The notes: generated from the sequence alone by a model not told the origin. Positions 11,870 to 23,991 are shown, counted from the stretch's first letter. The stretch is DNA of 64,000 bases from Cryptomeria japonica (GCF_030272615.1 NC_081415.1:376479392-376543391), one strand, 5' to 3'. Numbers and translations are program-made.

Positions 11870-13612
11870 TTTCTAACTAGGGAACATACCTCATGGATGG
11901 TCATTTGAGTACCATCCACTATATTCTTGCTTGCCTCTTGATCACTAATCTATCTTGCTTTTTTCTTTCCAGCAGGAGATGGGTTAAAACCCATGTCAGC
12001 TTTAGTCCGGTTTATTGTCTTGACTAAATTAGCCTGAGGGGTAGATTTAGGCCCTTTTTTACCCCCTCTCTTTTTCTCTGTTGCTTCATTTGTATTGCAA
12101 TATTCCTCTTGAGTATTCTAGGTGGTTATCTTTTTGTCAACATCTTTGACCTCATCCCACTTAGCATTAAGCAGTGAGGTCATTGGTGATTCTTGGATTG
12201 TGGATTTCACCATCTCCACAGATTGTTGTGATCCTGACAACGAGATTCCTCCAAGGATCAAACACTTTTGGGCTTCTTCATAGTCGCTACTAAGGCCGTC
12301 TCTGTTGGTGTTATCTATAATGTGATTTGAATCTGCTTCCTCATGGTCCTGTAACACCACCTATATTTCTCCTTCTTCCAGGTTGTTACTTCTTTGATCC
12401 TCCTAATTGGTATCTTGTTGTTCTTTATTGTCTTTGCCTATTTGATCCTTTTTACCTTCTTCAAGAAAAGGTATTTTTGGGTTTTCCATATTGACATCCA
12501 CTTGTTGTTCTACCATGTTAGGGATGATGACACTCTGGGCCTCTTTGATTCTTTTCTCTTTTTTAGAGCCCTCAGTCTGCTTAATAGGGTTTTTTGGCTT
12601 TCCATTGCATTGCCTTTTCTTTCTTTTCTTTTTCTTTGACAGCCTAAAGAGGGCATTTCCTTGTTGTATGTCCCACTTTTTTGCAGTGAAAGAAAGCGAA
12701 AGGGACACTTTTATATTCCAAAGGTTGGTTCCATTTTCCCAATCTAGAATTGATATCAATGGATAGGGGCATATCTATGCCTTGCATAACTCCCACACAG
12801 ATCCTGGCAAAGGCAAGTCTTCTTCTAGCCATTGTGATAGGGTCCATAGATAGGAGTTCACCAAAAGAGCTAGAAATTCCTTTAAACACATCTTCCACCC
12901 AGAACTCTGAGGGAAGGCCCGATAGTCTAACCCAGACTAGAGCTTGAACAAAGAAGGGTTCATTTAGGTCCATTTTAAGCAACCATTTTTGTAAAGCTAG
13001 TGTTGATTTAGTGATCAGCCAAGGGCCATCATAGATCACTCTTATCATGTCTTCCTTGCAAGAGAAAGCCAATGACAGTGCCCCTTTGGACATAACAGTG
13101 ATCTCTACTTGACCTTTAAGCACCCATTTGCATTTAGCAAATGCCCTGACATTATCAATATTTTGCCTCGGGCCCAAAAATTTTCCAACTAGTGTCATTG
13201 CCATGAGGTTAATATTATGATGAATAACAGGGTCTGGAATTTTAATAGCAAATATACCTTTTTTGGGGTCTGAGATATTAGGAACTGGAGGGAGCGAGGA
13301 CTTTCCACTCGGCTTGACACCGAATAGAGAAGTCCAAGACTGACCATTGTCCCTTCAAATAGGTTTATGCCTAGGAGTGTCTCCAACACGTGATTGTCCA
13401 TTTTCTCCATCAAGATCTATAGGCTTGTCGCTTGATTGTGGGTCCCCATCCGTCAGGTCCTTTCCACTCAGCTCAGAGGAATTCGGGCAGTCCCAAGAAT
13501 TGTCCTTTCCATTCTCCCCTTGGTTTGCCTGTCCATTGCAGGGTTTCCTGCCCTGCCCTGAATTCAAATGTAGTGCTTCTCCCTTTTCCCGCTCCATTTT
13601 CCTACCTATCAT
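11866..13612 (-). pseudogene. LINE ORF1 (DUF4283 / CCHC nucleic-acid-binding protein)
   Basis: ATG at 13612. An acidic/Gly-rich N-terminus is followed by one TGA near 13353 (probably CGA originally), then a DUF4283-like core of about 150 residues (LVGKFLGPRQNIDNVRAF to LGKWNQPLEYK, about 12700-13200). A zinc finger reads HCKKVGHTTRKCP, and its first Cys is replaced by Phe. A frameshift at about 12650 moves into a Lys-rich tail with four further in-frame stops, all TAG. The final TGA (11868-11866) overlaps the ORF2 ATG. Family role: RNA-binding component of the LINE RNP. The part right of 12243 lies inside the first tandem repeat unit. Confidence 0.8.
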
Positions 13613-13624
13613 AGATTTCAAGCT

Positions 13625-13862
13625 TGTTAGTTAATATTTGTTAGGACGAGCATATATTAGTAAATTGTTAATTGGTTAGTATTGTTCATCTAATTGTTCA
13701 TCTCACATTGAGATATAGAATAAAAAAATTAAAAAAAAATAGTTTCCATCTCATGTTGGGATCATGAAAATATTTTCATATCCTTTACTTTAGGCATATT
13801 AGTGCCTATAAATTTGTAGCATTCTCTTCACAGAGGCATATATTGGAATAATGAAATTTTGC
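13625..13862 (+). repeat. Partial A1 LTR, tandem unit 1
   Basis: The first 238 bases of the A1 LTR, starting TGTTAGTTAATATTTG directly after the LINE, are cut off at ATTTTGCAG by the tandem-duplication junction. The TATA box (CCTATAAATT) is retained, but the U5 end and PBS are missing. Confidence 0.8.
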
Positions 13863-15232
13863 AGATTCCTCCAAGGATCAAACACTTTTGGGCTTCTTCA
13901 TAGTCGCTACTAAGGCCGTCTCTGTTGGTGTTATCTATAATGTGATTTGAATCTGCTTCCTCATGGTCCTGTAACACCACCTATATTTCTCCTTCTTCCA
14001 GGTTGTTACTTCTTTGATCCTCCTAATTGGTATCTTGTTGTTCTTTATTGTCTTTGCCTATTTGATCCTTTTTACCTTCTTCAAGAAAAGGTATTTTTGG
14101 GTTTTCCATATTGACATCCACTTGTTGTTCTACCATGTTAGGGATGATGACACTCTGGGCCTCTTTGATTCTTTTCTCTTTTTTAGAGCCCTCAGTCTGC
14201 TTAATAGGGTTTTTTGGCTTTCCATTGCATTGCCTTTTCTTTCTTTTCTTTTTCTTTGACAGCCTAAAGAGGGCATTTCCTTGTTGTATGTCCCACTTTT
14301 TTGCAGTGAAAGAAAGCGAAAGGGACACTTTTATATTCCAAAGGTTGGTTCCATTTTCCCAATCTAGAATTGATATCAATGGATAGGGGCATATCTATGC
14401 CTTGCATAACTCCCACACAGATCCTGGCAAAGGCAAGTCTTCTTCTAGCCATTGTGATAGGGTCCATAGATAGGAGTTCACCAAAAGAGCTAGAAATTCC
14501 TTTAAACACATCTTCCACCCAGAACTCTGAGGGAAGGCCCGATAGTCTAACCCAGACTAGAGCTTGAACAAAGAAGGGTTCATTTAGGTCCATTTTAAGC
14601 AACCATTTTTGTAAAGCTAGTGTTGATTTAGTGATCAGCCAAGGGCCATCATAGATCACTCTTATCATGTCTTCCTTGCAAGAGAAAGCCAATGACAGTG
14701 CCCCTTTGGACATAACAGTGATCTCTACTTGACCTTTAAGCACCCATTTGCATTTAGCAAATGCCCTGACATTATCAATATTTTGCCTCGGGCCCAAAAA
14801 TTTTCCAACTAGTGTCATTGCCATGAGGTTAATATTATGATGAATAACAGGGTCTGGAATTTTAATAGCAAATATACCTTTTTTGGGGTCTGAGATATTA
14901 GGAACTGGAGGGAGCGAGGACTTTCCACTCGGCTTGACACCGAATAGAGAAGTCCAAGACTGACCATTGTCCCTTCAAATAGGTTTATGCCTAGGAGTGT
15001 CTCCAACACGTGATTGTCCATTTTCTCCATCAAGATCTATAGGCTTGTCGCTTGATTGTGGGTCCCCATCCGTCAGGTCCTTTCCACTCAGCTCAGAGGA
15101 ATTCGAGCAGTCCCAAGAATTGTCCTTTCCATTCTCCCCTTGGTTTGCCTGTCCATTGCAGGGTTTCCTGCCCTGCCCTGAATTCAAATGTAGTGCTTCT
15201 CCCTTTTCCCGCTCCATTTTCCTACCTATCAT
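13863..15232 (-). pseudogene. Duplicated LINE ORF1 fragment, tandem unit 2
   Basis: This repeats the LINE ORF1 N-terminal region, DUF4283 core and zinc finger of unit 1, cut at the left by the unit junction, so the 3' end of ORF1 and the whole of ORF2 are missing. It carries the single base that distinguishes this unit (A at 15106). Confidence 0.85.
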
Positions 15233-15244
15233 AGATTTCAAGCT

Positions 15245-15482
15245 TGTTAGTTAATATTTGTTAGGACGAGCATATATTAGTAAATTGTTAATTGGTTAGT
15301 ATTGTTCATCTAATTGTTCATCTCACATTGAGATATAGAATAAAAAAATTAAAAAAAAATAGTTTCCATCTCATGTTGGGATCATGAAAATATTTTCATA
15401 TCCTTTACTTTAGGCATATTAGTGCCTATAAATTTGTAGCATTCTCTTCACAGAGGCATATATTGGAATAATGAAATTTTGC
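15245..15482 (+). repeat. Partial A1 LTR, tandem unit 2
   Basis: Identical to the partial LTR in unit 1, again truncated at the repeat junction and followed by LINE ORF1 sequence. Confidence 0.8.
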
Positions 15483-16852
15483 AGATTCCTCCAAGGATCA
15501 AACACTTTTGGGCTTCTTCATAGTCGCTACTAAGGCCGTCTCTGTTGGTGTTATCTATAATGTGATTTGAATCTGCTTCCTCATGGTCCTGTAACACCAC
15601 CTATATTTCTCCTTCTTCCAGGTTGTTACTTCTTTGATCCTCCTAATTGGTATCTTGTTGTTCTTTATTGTCTTTGCCTATTTGATCCTTTTTACCTTCT
15701 TCAAGAAAAGGTATTTTTGGGTTTTCCATATTGACATCCACTTGTTGTTCTACCATGTTAGGGATGATGACACTCTGGGCCTCTTTGATTCTTTTCTCTT
15801 TTTTAGAGCCCTCAGTCTGCTTAATAGGGTTTTTTGGCTTTCCATTGCATTGCCTTTTCTTTCTTTTCTTTTTCTTTGACAGCCTAAAGAGGGCATTTCC
15901 TTGTTGTATGTCCCACTTTTTTGCAGTGAAAGAAAGCGAAAGGGACACTTTTATATTCCAAAGGTTGGTTCCATTTTCCCAATCTAGAATTGATATCAAT
16001 GGATAGGGGCATATCTATGCCTTGCATAACTCCCACACAGATCCTGGCAAAGGCAAGTCTTCTTCTAGCCATTGTGATAGGGTCCATAGATAGGAGTTCA
16101 CCAAAAGAGCTAGAAATTCCTTTAAACACATCTTCCACCCAGAACTCTGAGGGAAGGCCCGATAGTCTAACCCAGACTAGAGCTTGAACAAAGAAGGGTT
16201 CATTTAGGTCCATTTTAAGCAACCATTTTTGTAAAGCTAGTGTTGATTTAGTGATCAGCCAAGGGCCATCATAGATCACTCTTATCATGTCTTCCTTGCA
16301 AGAGAAAGCCAATGACAGTGCCCCTTTGGACATAACAGTGATCTCTACTTGACCTTTAAGCACCCATTTGCATTTAGCAAATGCCCTGACATTATCAATA
16401 TTTTGCCTCGGGCCCAAAAATTTTCCAACTAGTGTCATTGCCATGAGGTTAATATTATGATGAATAACAGGGTCTGGAATTTTAATAGCAAATATACCTT
16501 TTTTGGGGTCTGAGATATTAGGAACTGGAGGGAGCGAGGACTTTCCACTCGGCTTGACACCGAATAGAGAAGTCCAAGACTGACCATTGTCCCTTCAAAT
16601 AGGTTTATGCCTAGGAGTGTCTCCAACACGTGATTGTCCATTTTCTCCATCAAGATCTATAGGCTTGTCGCTTGATTGTGGGTCCCCATCCGTCAGGTCC
16701 TTTCCACTCAGCTCAGAGGAATTCGGGCAGTCCCAAGAATTGTCCTTTCCATTCTCCCCTTGGTTTGCCTGTCCATTGCAGGGTTTCCTGCCCTGCCCTG
16801 AATTCAAATGTAGTGCTTCTCCCTTTTCCCGCTCCATTTTCCTACCTATCAT
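15483..16852 (-). pseudogene. Duplicated LINE ORF1 fragment, tandem unit 3
   Basis: Identical by eye to unit 1 over the shared region. It is truncated at the left by the repeat junction and at the right by the complete A1 LTR. It has no own ORF2. Confidence 0.85.
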
Positions 16853-16864
16853 AGATTTCAAGCT

Positions 16865-17224
16865 TGTTAGTTAATATTTGTTAGGACGAGCATATATTAG
16901 TAAATTGTTAATTGGTTAGTATTGTTCATCTAATTGTTCATCTCACATTGAGATATAGAATAAAAAAATTAAAAAAAAATAGTTTCCATCTCATGTTGGG
17001 ATCATGAAAATATTTTCATATCCTTTACTTTAGGCATATTAGTGCCTATAAATTTGTAGCATTCTCTTCACAGAGGCATATATTGGAATAATGAAATTTT
17101 GCAGCTTGTTTGCAGAGAATATTATCTTTGCTTGGAATTTGTTCTTTGACTACAGATATTTTTGTCTCATTGGTAGAATTAAATCTCAGTTTTTGCTGGT
17201 CATTTTCTTGTTTATTCCATATCA
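16865..17224 (+). repeat. 5' LTR of A1 (360 bp)
   Basis: Starts TGTTAG and ends CCATATCA, two bases before the PBS. A TATA box (TATAAAT) lies at 17047-17053. The other copies in the window (13625 and 15245) are partial, made by the tandem duplication, so this is the only complete copy. Confidence 0.75.
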
Positions 17225-17226
17225 GT

Positions 17227-17238
17227 TGGTATCAGAGC
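17227..17238 (+). other. Primer binding site of A1 (tRNA-iMet type)
   Basis: TGGTATCAGAGC, complementary to the 3' end of plant initiator tRNA-Met, lies two bases after the LTR end. This fixes the orientation of A1 as plus. Confidence 0.85.
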
Positions 17239-17980
17239 ATTCTCTGATCTTTGGGTTTGAATTTGTCATTCCAAATTCATTTTATCAAAAAAAAGAAAAA
17301 TCAAATTTGAAGCTATCAACAAAAGGAGATGATTTTAAGAGGATTTTCACTCATTTAAGGAGAATTAGTCATCCAAAAACAACTCGAGGTGTTTGCTTGT
17401 AAATGTAAGCACATTCTTGCAGTTTTTTTGTGTATTTGCTTGCAAACCCATGTTTTTCATTCATTAACATATTTTTATATATAAATTCTTTTGTTAATTG
17501 TTTTTTGTGGATAGAAGCCTCCTCCAAAGAGCTTTTTGGAACTTACGGTTCTTAATTTCATTATGTATTGAGAAAGTTATGGTCATTTTAAAATTGCAAT
17601 TATAGGTGCTAAATTCAAACACCCATGCGGTTTTGTGAGTGGTTTTGGACCCAAAAACATGGTATTAAGGTTAAAAACATGGTTTTACATCAAACATATG
17701 TAATTTAATTTCATTATTTCATAAAATTTATTTAGTTGAGTCGTCCCAAATGATTTGGTCTAGGAGAGTGTTGATTCCATATCTTAGGATCAAATTGGTA
17801 CTTGAGTCTAAAAATTTGTCATATTGTGTCTGGAGTGGTCTGAATCATCCCTCTAAATAGCCTCACTAAAAGATTTAACTATTTTTTTTAACCCAAGTCA
17901 AGTAGAGTGTTGAACCTCATTCTGGGTCCCTTTTTATTGTTGGGAGGTGTAAAGCACTTCACTAATTTTAACTCGTAATA
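17239..17980 (+). other. A1 leader region
   Basis: Untranslated region between PBS and Gag, with no open frame that has recognisable motifs. It contains A/T-rich runs and short Lys-coding A tracts but no repeat or RNA structure that I can support. Confidence 0.5.
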
Positions 17981-17981
17981 A

Positions 17982-18828
17982 TATGGCCACCAATTTGGTT
18001 GAACGAGTTGTTGAACTTGTCAGTGTGATAAATGTATTGACTGATAAAGTCAATGATATTGCAATTTAACAACTTCCTTGTCCTAAAAGCCATCGACCCT
18101 CGGCCAAATGTGAAGTAAAGATCTACAATGGATGTAGAGATATAGATGTTCTCTACACGTGGATCCTTGATATGGAAACATGGTTTGCCTACAATGTGAT
18201 TGTTGATGAGGATAAAGTTCCATTTGCAAAATTGAAGCTCTTTGGAGTTGCCAAGGTTTTGGTCACCAAACGATAATATGCACAAGATCCAATCACCACA
18301 TGGACTCAACTTTTCACAGCCTTAAAGGATATATTTTATCCTTCAAACTATAAGCAATATTTTCACATCAAGTGGCTTCGGTTGTGACAAGGATGATCAA
18401 GGTCAGTACAAGATTATATATACCAGTTCAATCAACTAAGAATACTCCCCTGAGTGCAAGAACCAATTGTTTCTCTAATCCTCAAGTTCAATAGTAGTTT
18501 ACAAGGATATTTATTTAGGGAGGTAAAATAGACTACCCTACAAACACTTGATGTTGCATTCAACCAAGCACAATTGGCAGAAGAAAACCTTACCACCCAA
18601 TCTCATGCATCTTGGCCTTCATTTTCTGCAAGCCCTCCAAAAGGTTTAAGATCTTGACCGCAACAAAAAAATTCCAAAGATAAAAATTATTTTCCTTCCT
18701 CTTCTTTTCAGTCTCCTTCTAATAGTAAGAAATCTAGATTTTGTACTTATTGTAAAAACAAGGGACATAAAAAGTCTGAATGTTTTAAGTTGAAGAAGAA
18801 AAAAATTGTTTGTATAGTCTCACAATGA
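17982..18828 (+). pseudogene. gag: Gag of A1
   Basis: Starts MATNLVERVVELVSVINVLT at 17982. The capsid-type text follows: KIYNGCRDIDVLYTWILDME, then WTQLFTALKDIFYPSNYKQY, the usual position of the retrotransposon gag domain. Near the end a CCHC knuckle FCTYCKNKGHKKSECFKLKK is complete (C-x2-C-x4-H-x4-C, about 18735-18800), followed by a Lys-rich tail. About six in-frame stops and frameshifts inactivate it. Role: capsid and RNA packaging. Confidence 0.75.
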
Positions 18829-18977
18829 GGAAATTAAAAATGTTCCCATCAAAACTTTTGGCAATGATAAGAATTATGATAAGTTAAAAGGTAGACTCAA
18901 TAAGGTCACCTTAATGAACTATCATTCTAGCTCAGGGGGATGTGACAATTTGTTTGTAACTCATGCTCACCTGACAC

Positions 18978-21518
18978 GTGATTTTTCTATGGATTGCAAA
19001 GCCTATTGTCAAAAAACTTCAATTGTTGATGGATCCACATCCTCATCCATATTCACTTGGATTGAAGTATAATGATTCATCCTCACATATCACACACACA
19101 TGCACCATGTCTTTTTGTTTTGGCCCCAAATTTATTGATAAGGTCACTTGTGATGTGACCAACATGGATTGTTGTGGTTTGTTGTTAGGTAAGACCTATC
19201 ACTATGATAATAAATCTCACTATGATGCCTATAATAACATGTATACACTACAACAAAATCATAAGACGTGCCTAATAAAATGTACTAAGAGAATTGACAA
19301 TCTAGTACTTAGTTGTAGACAAGCAAGAAAAGCTAATGATTCTAAGGAAAATTTCATTATGTCTAAGCCACATGATAGTTTGGAAAAATTGTTGCAAGAA
19401 TATTCACATGTGTTTCAGGAGCCTAAGACACTTCCCCAAAATGAGAAATCCATCACTCTATTGATATTGTCCATGTTCCATCTCTTCCTAATGCCCCATT
19501 GTATTGACAATCAATTCTTTAAAGTGACGAGATAAAAAGACAAATTCAAGATTTATTGTCTAAAGGTTTCATTAAAACATGTACACCCCCTTGCGCTTCA
19601 CCAATTTTATTGGTGCTCAAGAAAGATGGCACTTGGCATCTTTGTATTGATTTTCGGGCATTAAATAAGATCACCATAAAAAATCAAATATCCACTTCCT
19701 CGCATTGATGACCTTTTGGATCAGCTACAAGATGCCAAATTATTCTTCTAAAAAATTAATCAGAAAAAGTGGGTATCATACGGTCAGAGTTCAGGAAGAG
19801 GACACATGGAAGACAACTTTCAAGACCAAAATGGGTCTTTTTGAGTGGCTTGTGATGCCATTTGGCCTCACCAATGCTCCTGCCACATTCATGTGATTGA
19901 TGCATGAGGTTTTTCATGATTTTTTGGATAAATTTGTTATCATTTACTTAGATGATATTCTTGCCTTTTCTAACACTTGGAAAATTCATCTTTAGCATTT
20001 GGATCATGTTCTTCACACTCTTTAATGGAATAGTTTGTATGCCAACTTTTCCAAGTGTTCTTTTGGTGAGATATTCATTTCCTATCTTGGGTATGTCATT
20101 GATGCACATGGTATTCAATTAGATTCTGCAAAAGTGGAAGTTCTTCAAAAGTGGCCTACTCCTTCAAATCTTACTGAATTGAGGAGTTTTCTTGGTCTTA
20201 CCAACTTCTACCACAATTTTATTCTTCATTACTCAGACATTGCATCACCTTTCCACCAATTGACAAATACCAATGTTGCATTCTAGTGGATAGAAATTCA
20301 CTCTCATGATTTCAACACCTTGAAAGAGAAATTGTGTTCAACACCTATTCTTGTTCTACCAGATCTCTCACAACCTTTTGAGATCGAGACAAATGCTTTC
20401 CAATATGCACTTGGAGCTATGCTAAAGCAAAATGGATGCCTTGTGGCTTATCATTCAAAAAAAATTCTTCTACCAAAAGGAACTACTCCACATATGACAA
20501 GTAATTATATTTATTAGTCCAAGCCATCAAATATTGGAGGTATTATCTTTTGGGAAAAGAAATAGTTGTTCACACTGATCACTTGCCTCTACAATTTCTT
20601 CAATCTCAAAATAAAATTAAAGAGGCAAGGCATATGAAGTGGGCTTCATATTTACAACAATTTCACTTGGTCATCAAGTATGAGAAGGGGAGCACCAACA
20701 ATGTTGCAGATTGTTTGAGTCGGCCTCCTATAGCACATGCTTTAACTATAGTGACTACTTCTCATTTGGGATTTCAGACAGTCTTCTCAATATGCTCAAG
20801 ATCCTAATTTTGGTGTCACCTACATAAGTCTTCAGAATCCCTCAACTTCCAATTTGACACCTTTTCAAGATTTCCATATCAAGGAAGGGTTACTCTACAA
20901 TTTGGATAAAATTTGTGTACCTTGAGATCATCAGGTTTCACTTCTCAACGTTCTAATCTTTATGGTGGTCATTTTGGTAAACAAAAAATAATACACCATT
21001 TGCTGAGATTCTTTTATTGGCCACATATGTAGCGTGATGTTCTACATTTTCTCAAAAGATGTGTAATTTGTTGCCACTCCAAACCAACCAACAGAAAGAT
21101 GGGCTTTAACATTCCTTTTCCCTTTCCTTCCCATCACTGGAAGAGCATCTCTATGGATTTTGGTTAGTGGATTCCCATTGACTATTCACCGTCATGACTA
21201 TTTTTTTGTGGTTGTTGATTGATTCATTAAGGTGGCTAAGTTCATTCCATGTCACAAGACAAGTTCTGCACATGATTTAGCTCAACTCTTCTTTGAATTT
21301 GTTTGGAGATCCTTTGGTTTACTAACCAGTATTATTTTTGATCATGACTCACATTTTGTGGGCCATTTTTGGTAATCTTTGTGGAAGATTTTGGGAGTTT
21401 CCCTTTACCTTTCCACTACTTTTCATTCTCAATCACATGGTTAGACTGAAGTTGTGAACCAAAGTCTTATACAAATTTTAAGGATTTGTCACCATAATTC
21501 TCCTGCCAAGTGGGATTT
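18978..21518 (+). pseudogene. pol: Pol of A1 (protease-RT-RNase H-integrase), truncated
   Basis: The protease is weak (18978-19200). The connector ends near 19540. RT begins with [20 protein letters not shown] and [15 protein letters not shown] (about 19565-19685), then [18 protein letters not shown] and YLDDILAF (active site YLDD, about 19945). RNase H at about 20320-20790 includes HTDHLPLQFLQ. The integrase HHCC region and core (about 20950-21518) are heavily stopped and end at the A2 insertion. The typical chromovirus order is kept. Stops and at least four frameshifts make this a pseudogene. Confidence 0.82.
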
Positions 21519-22313
21519 TGATGCAGGAGCATCCCCGATTCATAGCAATCTTGCATCAACCAAAAATATTTTCCTTTCTATTTTTCTTTCTATTTGTAGT
21601 TTCAACATTTCTTTCTGTGTGTCCTAGTTTTGGCTCACCAGATCCTATGGAGTTAGATTCTACTTGAAGACTTGATCATCTTTCTTATTTCCAGACCACA
21701 TCACATTTGGATCATTTTTCGGCAAGATATCGATATTGGTTTCCTTGACATGTTCCTGTTACCTGTTGCCTGGACCTATTTTGGTGATCTATCATAACCC
21801 CTTTTTGAAGCTTGTTGAGCCTTGGGCATTGATTCTAATGTTCCTTGACATGTGGCCGACCTTTTCCCGCAATCTACACTTCATCCTTTGTATTTTCCGA
21901 AGGAACCTCCTGGCAGAGGCCGATCTTTTTTATTTTACACATTAGGTCTTGTTCTTTGAGCTTTGATCCCTTTTTGGGCCAACTGGATCCTTTGGATTGT
22001 ATATATAATTGTAAATGTGCATTAGAATGTAACAATCAAAAAATAAAGTAACTACATTGAGCATAGAAGATAGATAGATCTTAAGGTTAAAGGTCTTGGT
22101 TGTGACCTATTTGTACTTTGAGCATGTTTTAGCATGCTTGTGAGCCAGTTTTTGTAACTTGGTTGTTACCAGTTGGTTGTAATCAATTTTCATGAAATAA
22201 ATCAATCTATTTTGCATTGCCTCCATCATATCTTTGTGTTTCCATTATTTTTACTCTCGCTTAGCAGTCTGGATTGATCTCTTTGGGGTCCCTCCTAATC
22301 GGTGACTGCTTCA
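21519..22313 (+). repeat. 5' LTR of A2 (795 bp)
   Basis: Starts TGATGCAGGAGCATCCCC where A1 homology ends, and ends GACTGCTTCA just before the PBS. A TATA-rich stretch (TGTATATATAATT, near 22000) is a plausible core promoter. No second LTR copy is visible. Confidence 0.65.
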
Positions 22314-22315
22314 AG

Positions 22316-22327
22316 TGGTATCAGAGC
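22316..22327 (+). other. Primer binding site of A2 (tRNA-iMet type)
   Basis: TGGTATCAGAGC follows the LTR end after two bases, as in A1. Confidence 0.85.
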
Positions 22328-22439
22328 GATTTTTTGTTCTGGATGTTGTGTCTCCTAATATTTTTGTTGTAGGATGGTGGATTATGGATCCAACCTCCAG
22401 TTTCAGAGGACCGGTGTAAATGATGGTGTGAAGAGGAAA

Positions 22440-23495
22440 TAGAAATGGTGGAGCATGTGGGAATGCAGACCCTGATGTGATGGAAATGTTGCAAGGGATA
22501 GCAATCTAGTTGGAAGCCATGGAGATAACCCAAAGAAGAGGTCAACATATTGAATATGTAAGTGAAGATGAAGGAGAAGAAGTCCTAACAAAACAAGTAA
22601 ACCCACCGACGGTTAATCCGGATGAGGAAACATTTTTGAGGGTTTTGAGTCGGGAGAATACTAAACCTCATTTTACCCCACCAGAATATGATGGGAAGCT
22701 AGATTCGGATGAATTGATGGATTGGATCTCAGAGATGGAGAAGTATTTTTATTTTGAAAACACTGCAGAAGAGAGGAAGGTGAAATATTCTTGTACCCGG
22801 TTAAAAGGACATGCATCTCTTTGGTGGGAGCATTTACAAGTTGATAGACAAAGAAGAGTTAGAGAGAAGGTTAAGACATGGGATCGGATCATTGCTAAGT
22901 TGAAGTCAAAATTTATGTCAGCTGATTATCAAGTGAATCTATTTCAGAGATTGCAGAATTTGAGATAGAAGGAATCTAGTGTGAAGGAATACATCGAAGC
23001 ATTTTACTAGTTGAACATCAGATCCAGACATGTTGATGATGAATTTGAACAAGTTGCAAGATATTTGAATGGATTACAGGTGCCTATACAAGATGAACTC
23101 AGTTTGATCAAATTGGAGAGTGTTGAAGAGGCTTACCAGTATGCCCTAAAGGAAGAAGATAAGCTAAACAAAAGACATGAGAAGAAGCAGAGAGGCAGAG
23201 GTGGAAGGTTTACCAGAGGAAGATTTCAAGAAGGAAGAGGATATACCAAAGGTAGATGAACCTTTACAGATCAGAACAAGGACAAGGAAGTGAACAAAGA
23301 AGGTAATTCATACCGAAAAGATGATAGAAATTTCTACTGGAGGGGATAACTAGATGGCTAACGAAATGAGAATTTAGGAAGACCAGACAAGAGAACATTT
23401 AGAGGAACTTGCTTTAAGTGTGGAGGAGAAGGACACTGTGCTTTTGAGTATAAGAAGACAAAGAATACCAGAAGCGTAGCAGTGGTGGAATAAAA
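22440..23495 (+). pseudogene. gag: Gag of A2
   Basis: The frame runs through LQGIAI, a TAG (22507), then EAMEITQRRGQHIEYVSEDE and a retrotransposon-gag domain (DELMDWISEMEKYFYF, then GHASLWWEHLQVDRQRRV, about 22700-22960). It continues across TAGs at 22966 and 23008 in the same frame. An Arg/Gly-rich region (KKQRGRGGRFTRGRFQ) and a knuckle CFKCGGEGHCAFEYKK follow, the last Cys being replaced by Tyr. All three internal stops in the main frame are TAG, probably former CAG codons. Role: capsid. Confidence 0.8.
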
Positions 23496-23532
23496 CCCCA
23501 CTAGATCAGACAATAAACTAGAAGATGGAGAA

Positions 23533-23990
23533 ATGTTGATGATGAGGAGAGATTTGTGTCATACCAGAGGAGATGAAGAGGCCTTGCAGAGGAAGAATTT
23601 TTTCAAGACTATATGTAAGGTATCCAGTAAGTGTTGTAAAGTTGTTATTGATAGTGGTAGTTCAGATGATATCATTTCAGAAGATATGGTGAATAAGTTG
23701 AATTTAGAAAGATTGAAACACCCTAAGCCTTATCAAATAGCATGGATTTAGGATGAACATATGTCGTTAGTAAGTGAGAAATGTTTTGTGAAATTGAAAA
23801 TTGGGAATTATCATGATGAGGTCCTGTGTGATATTATGCCTATGGATATTTGTCATCTTTTGTTGGTAGACCTTGGTAGATTGATAGATAGGAAGTACAT
23901 GATGGGAGGAAGAATACATACACTATTGGGTATGTGCACAAAGATGGTGGTTAGAAAAGTGGACACCACCCAAAAAAAACATGGAAAAAC
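23533..23990 (+). pseudogene. Aspartic protease of A2
   Basis: Contains CCKVVIDSGSSDDIISEDMV with the catalytic D-S-G at about 23650, then a stop, then the C-terminal half including DEVLCDIMPMDICHLLLVD. This is a retropepsin of the gypsy type that would mature Gag-Pol. It fades out near 23940-23990, before any RT. Confidence 0.75.
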
Positions 23991-23991
23991 A

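Larger units (their letters stand above)
5600..13621 (-). mobile_element. L1-type LINE (non-LTR retrotransposon)
   Basis: The minus strand carries ORF1 with a DUF4283-like domain and zinc finger, then ORF2 with AP-endonuclease, RT, zf-RVT-like segment and plant-type RNase H. This is the canonical order of plant L1 elements. The right (5') edge coincides with the start of LTR element A1. The left (3') edge is uncertain. RNase H ends at 7781, but there is no clean poly(A) there. A tail region resembling a LINE 3' UTR lies near 5600-5770. ORFs are broken by in-frame stops and frameshifts. Confidence 0.8.
12243..17102. repeat. Three tandem copies of a 1620-bp unit
   Basis: Units are 12243-13862, 13863-15482 and 15483-17102. 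Each consists of about 1380 bp of LINE ORF1 plus the first 238 bp of the A1 LTR. The only difference I see among the three is 13486 G, 15106 A and 16726 G. The repeat junction joins LTR sequence (ATTTTGCAG) to LINE sequence (ATTCCTCC), with a shared AG at the join. This is a segmental duplication formed after A1 inserted, not a satellite. An assembly artefact must be considered. Confidence 0.95.
16865..21518 (+). mobile_element. A1: Ty3/gypsy (chromovirus-like) element, 3' part displaced
   Basis: The 5' LTR is 16865-17224, followed by a tRNA-Met-type PBS, Gag with zinc knuckle, RT with YLDD, RNase H and integrase. The reading stops at KWDF in the integrase core at 21518, where the LTR of A2 begins. 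The missing 3' portion presumably lies beyond the nested elements, outside the window. The bases before the LTR (AAGCT, 16860-16864) are a candidate target duplication whose partner is not visible. Degenerate throughout. Confidence 0.8.

Noticed and set aside
12394..16874. Plus-strand frames repeated three times across the tandem units (60-95 codons)
   Set aside because: Complement of LINE ORF1. The threefold recurrence comes from the tandem duplication, not from a gene family.
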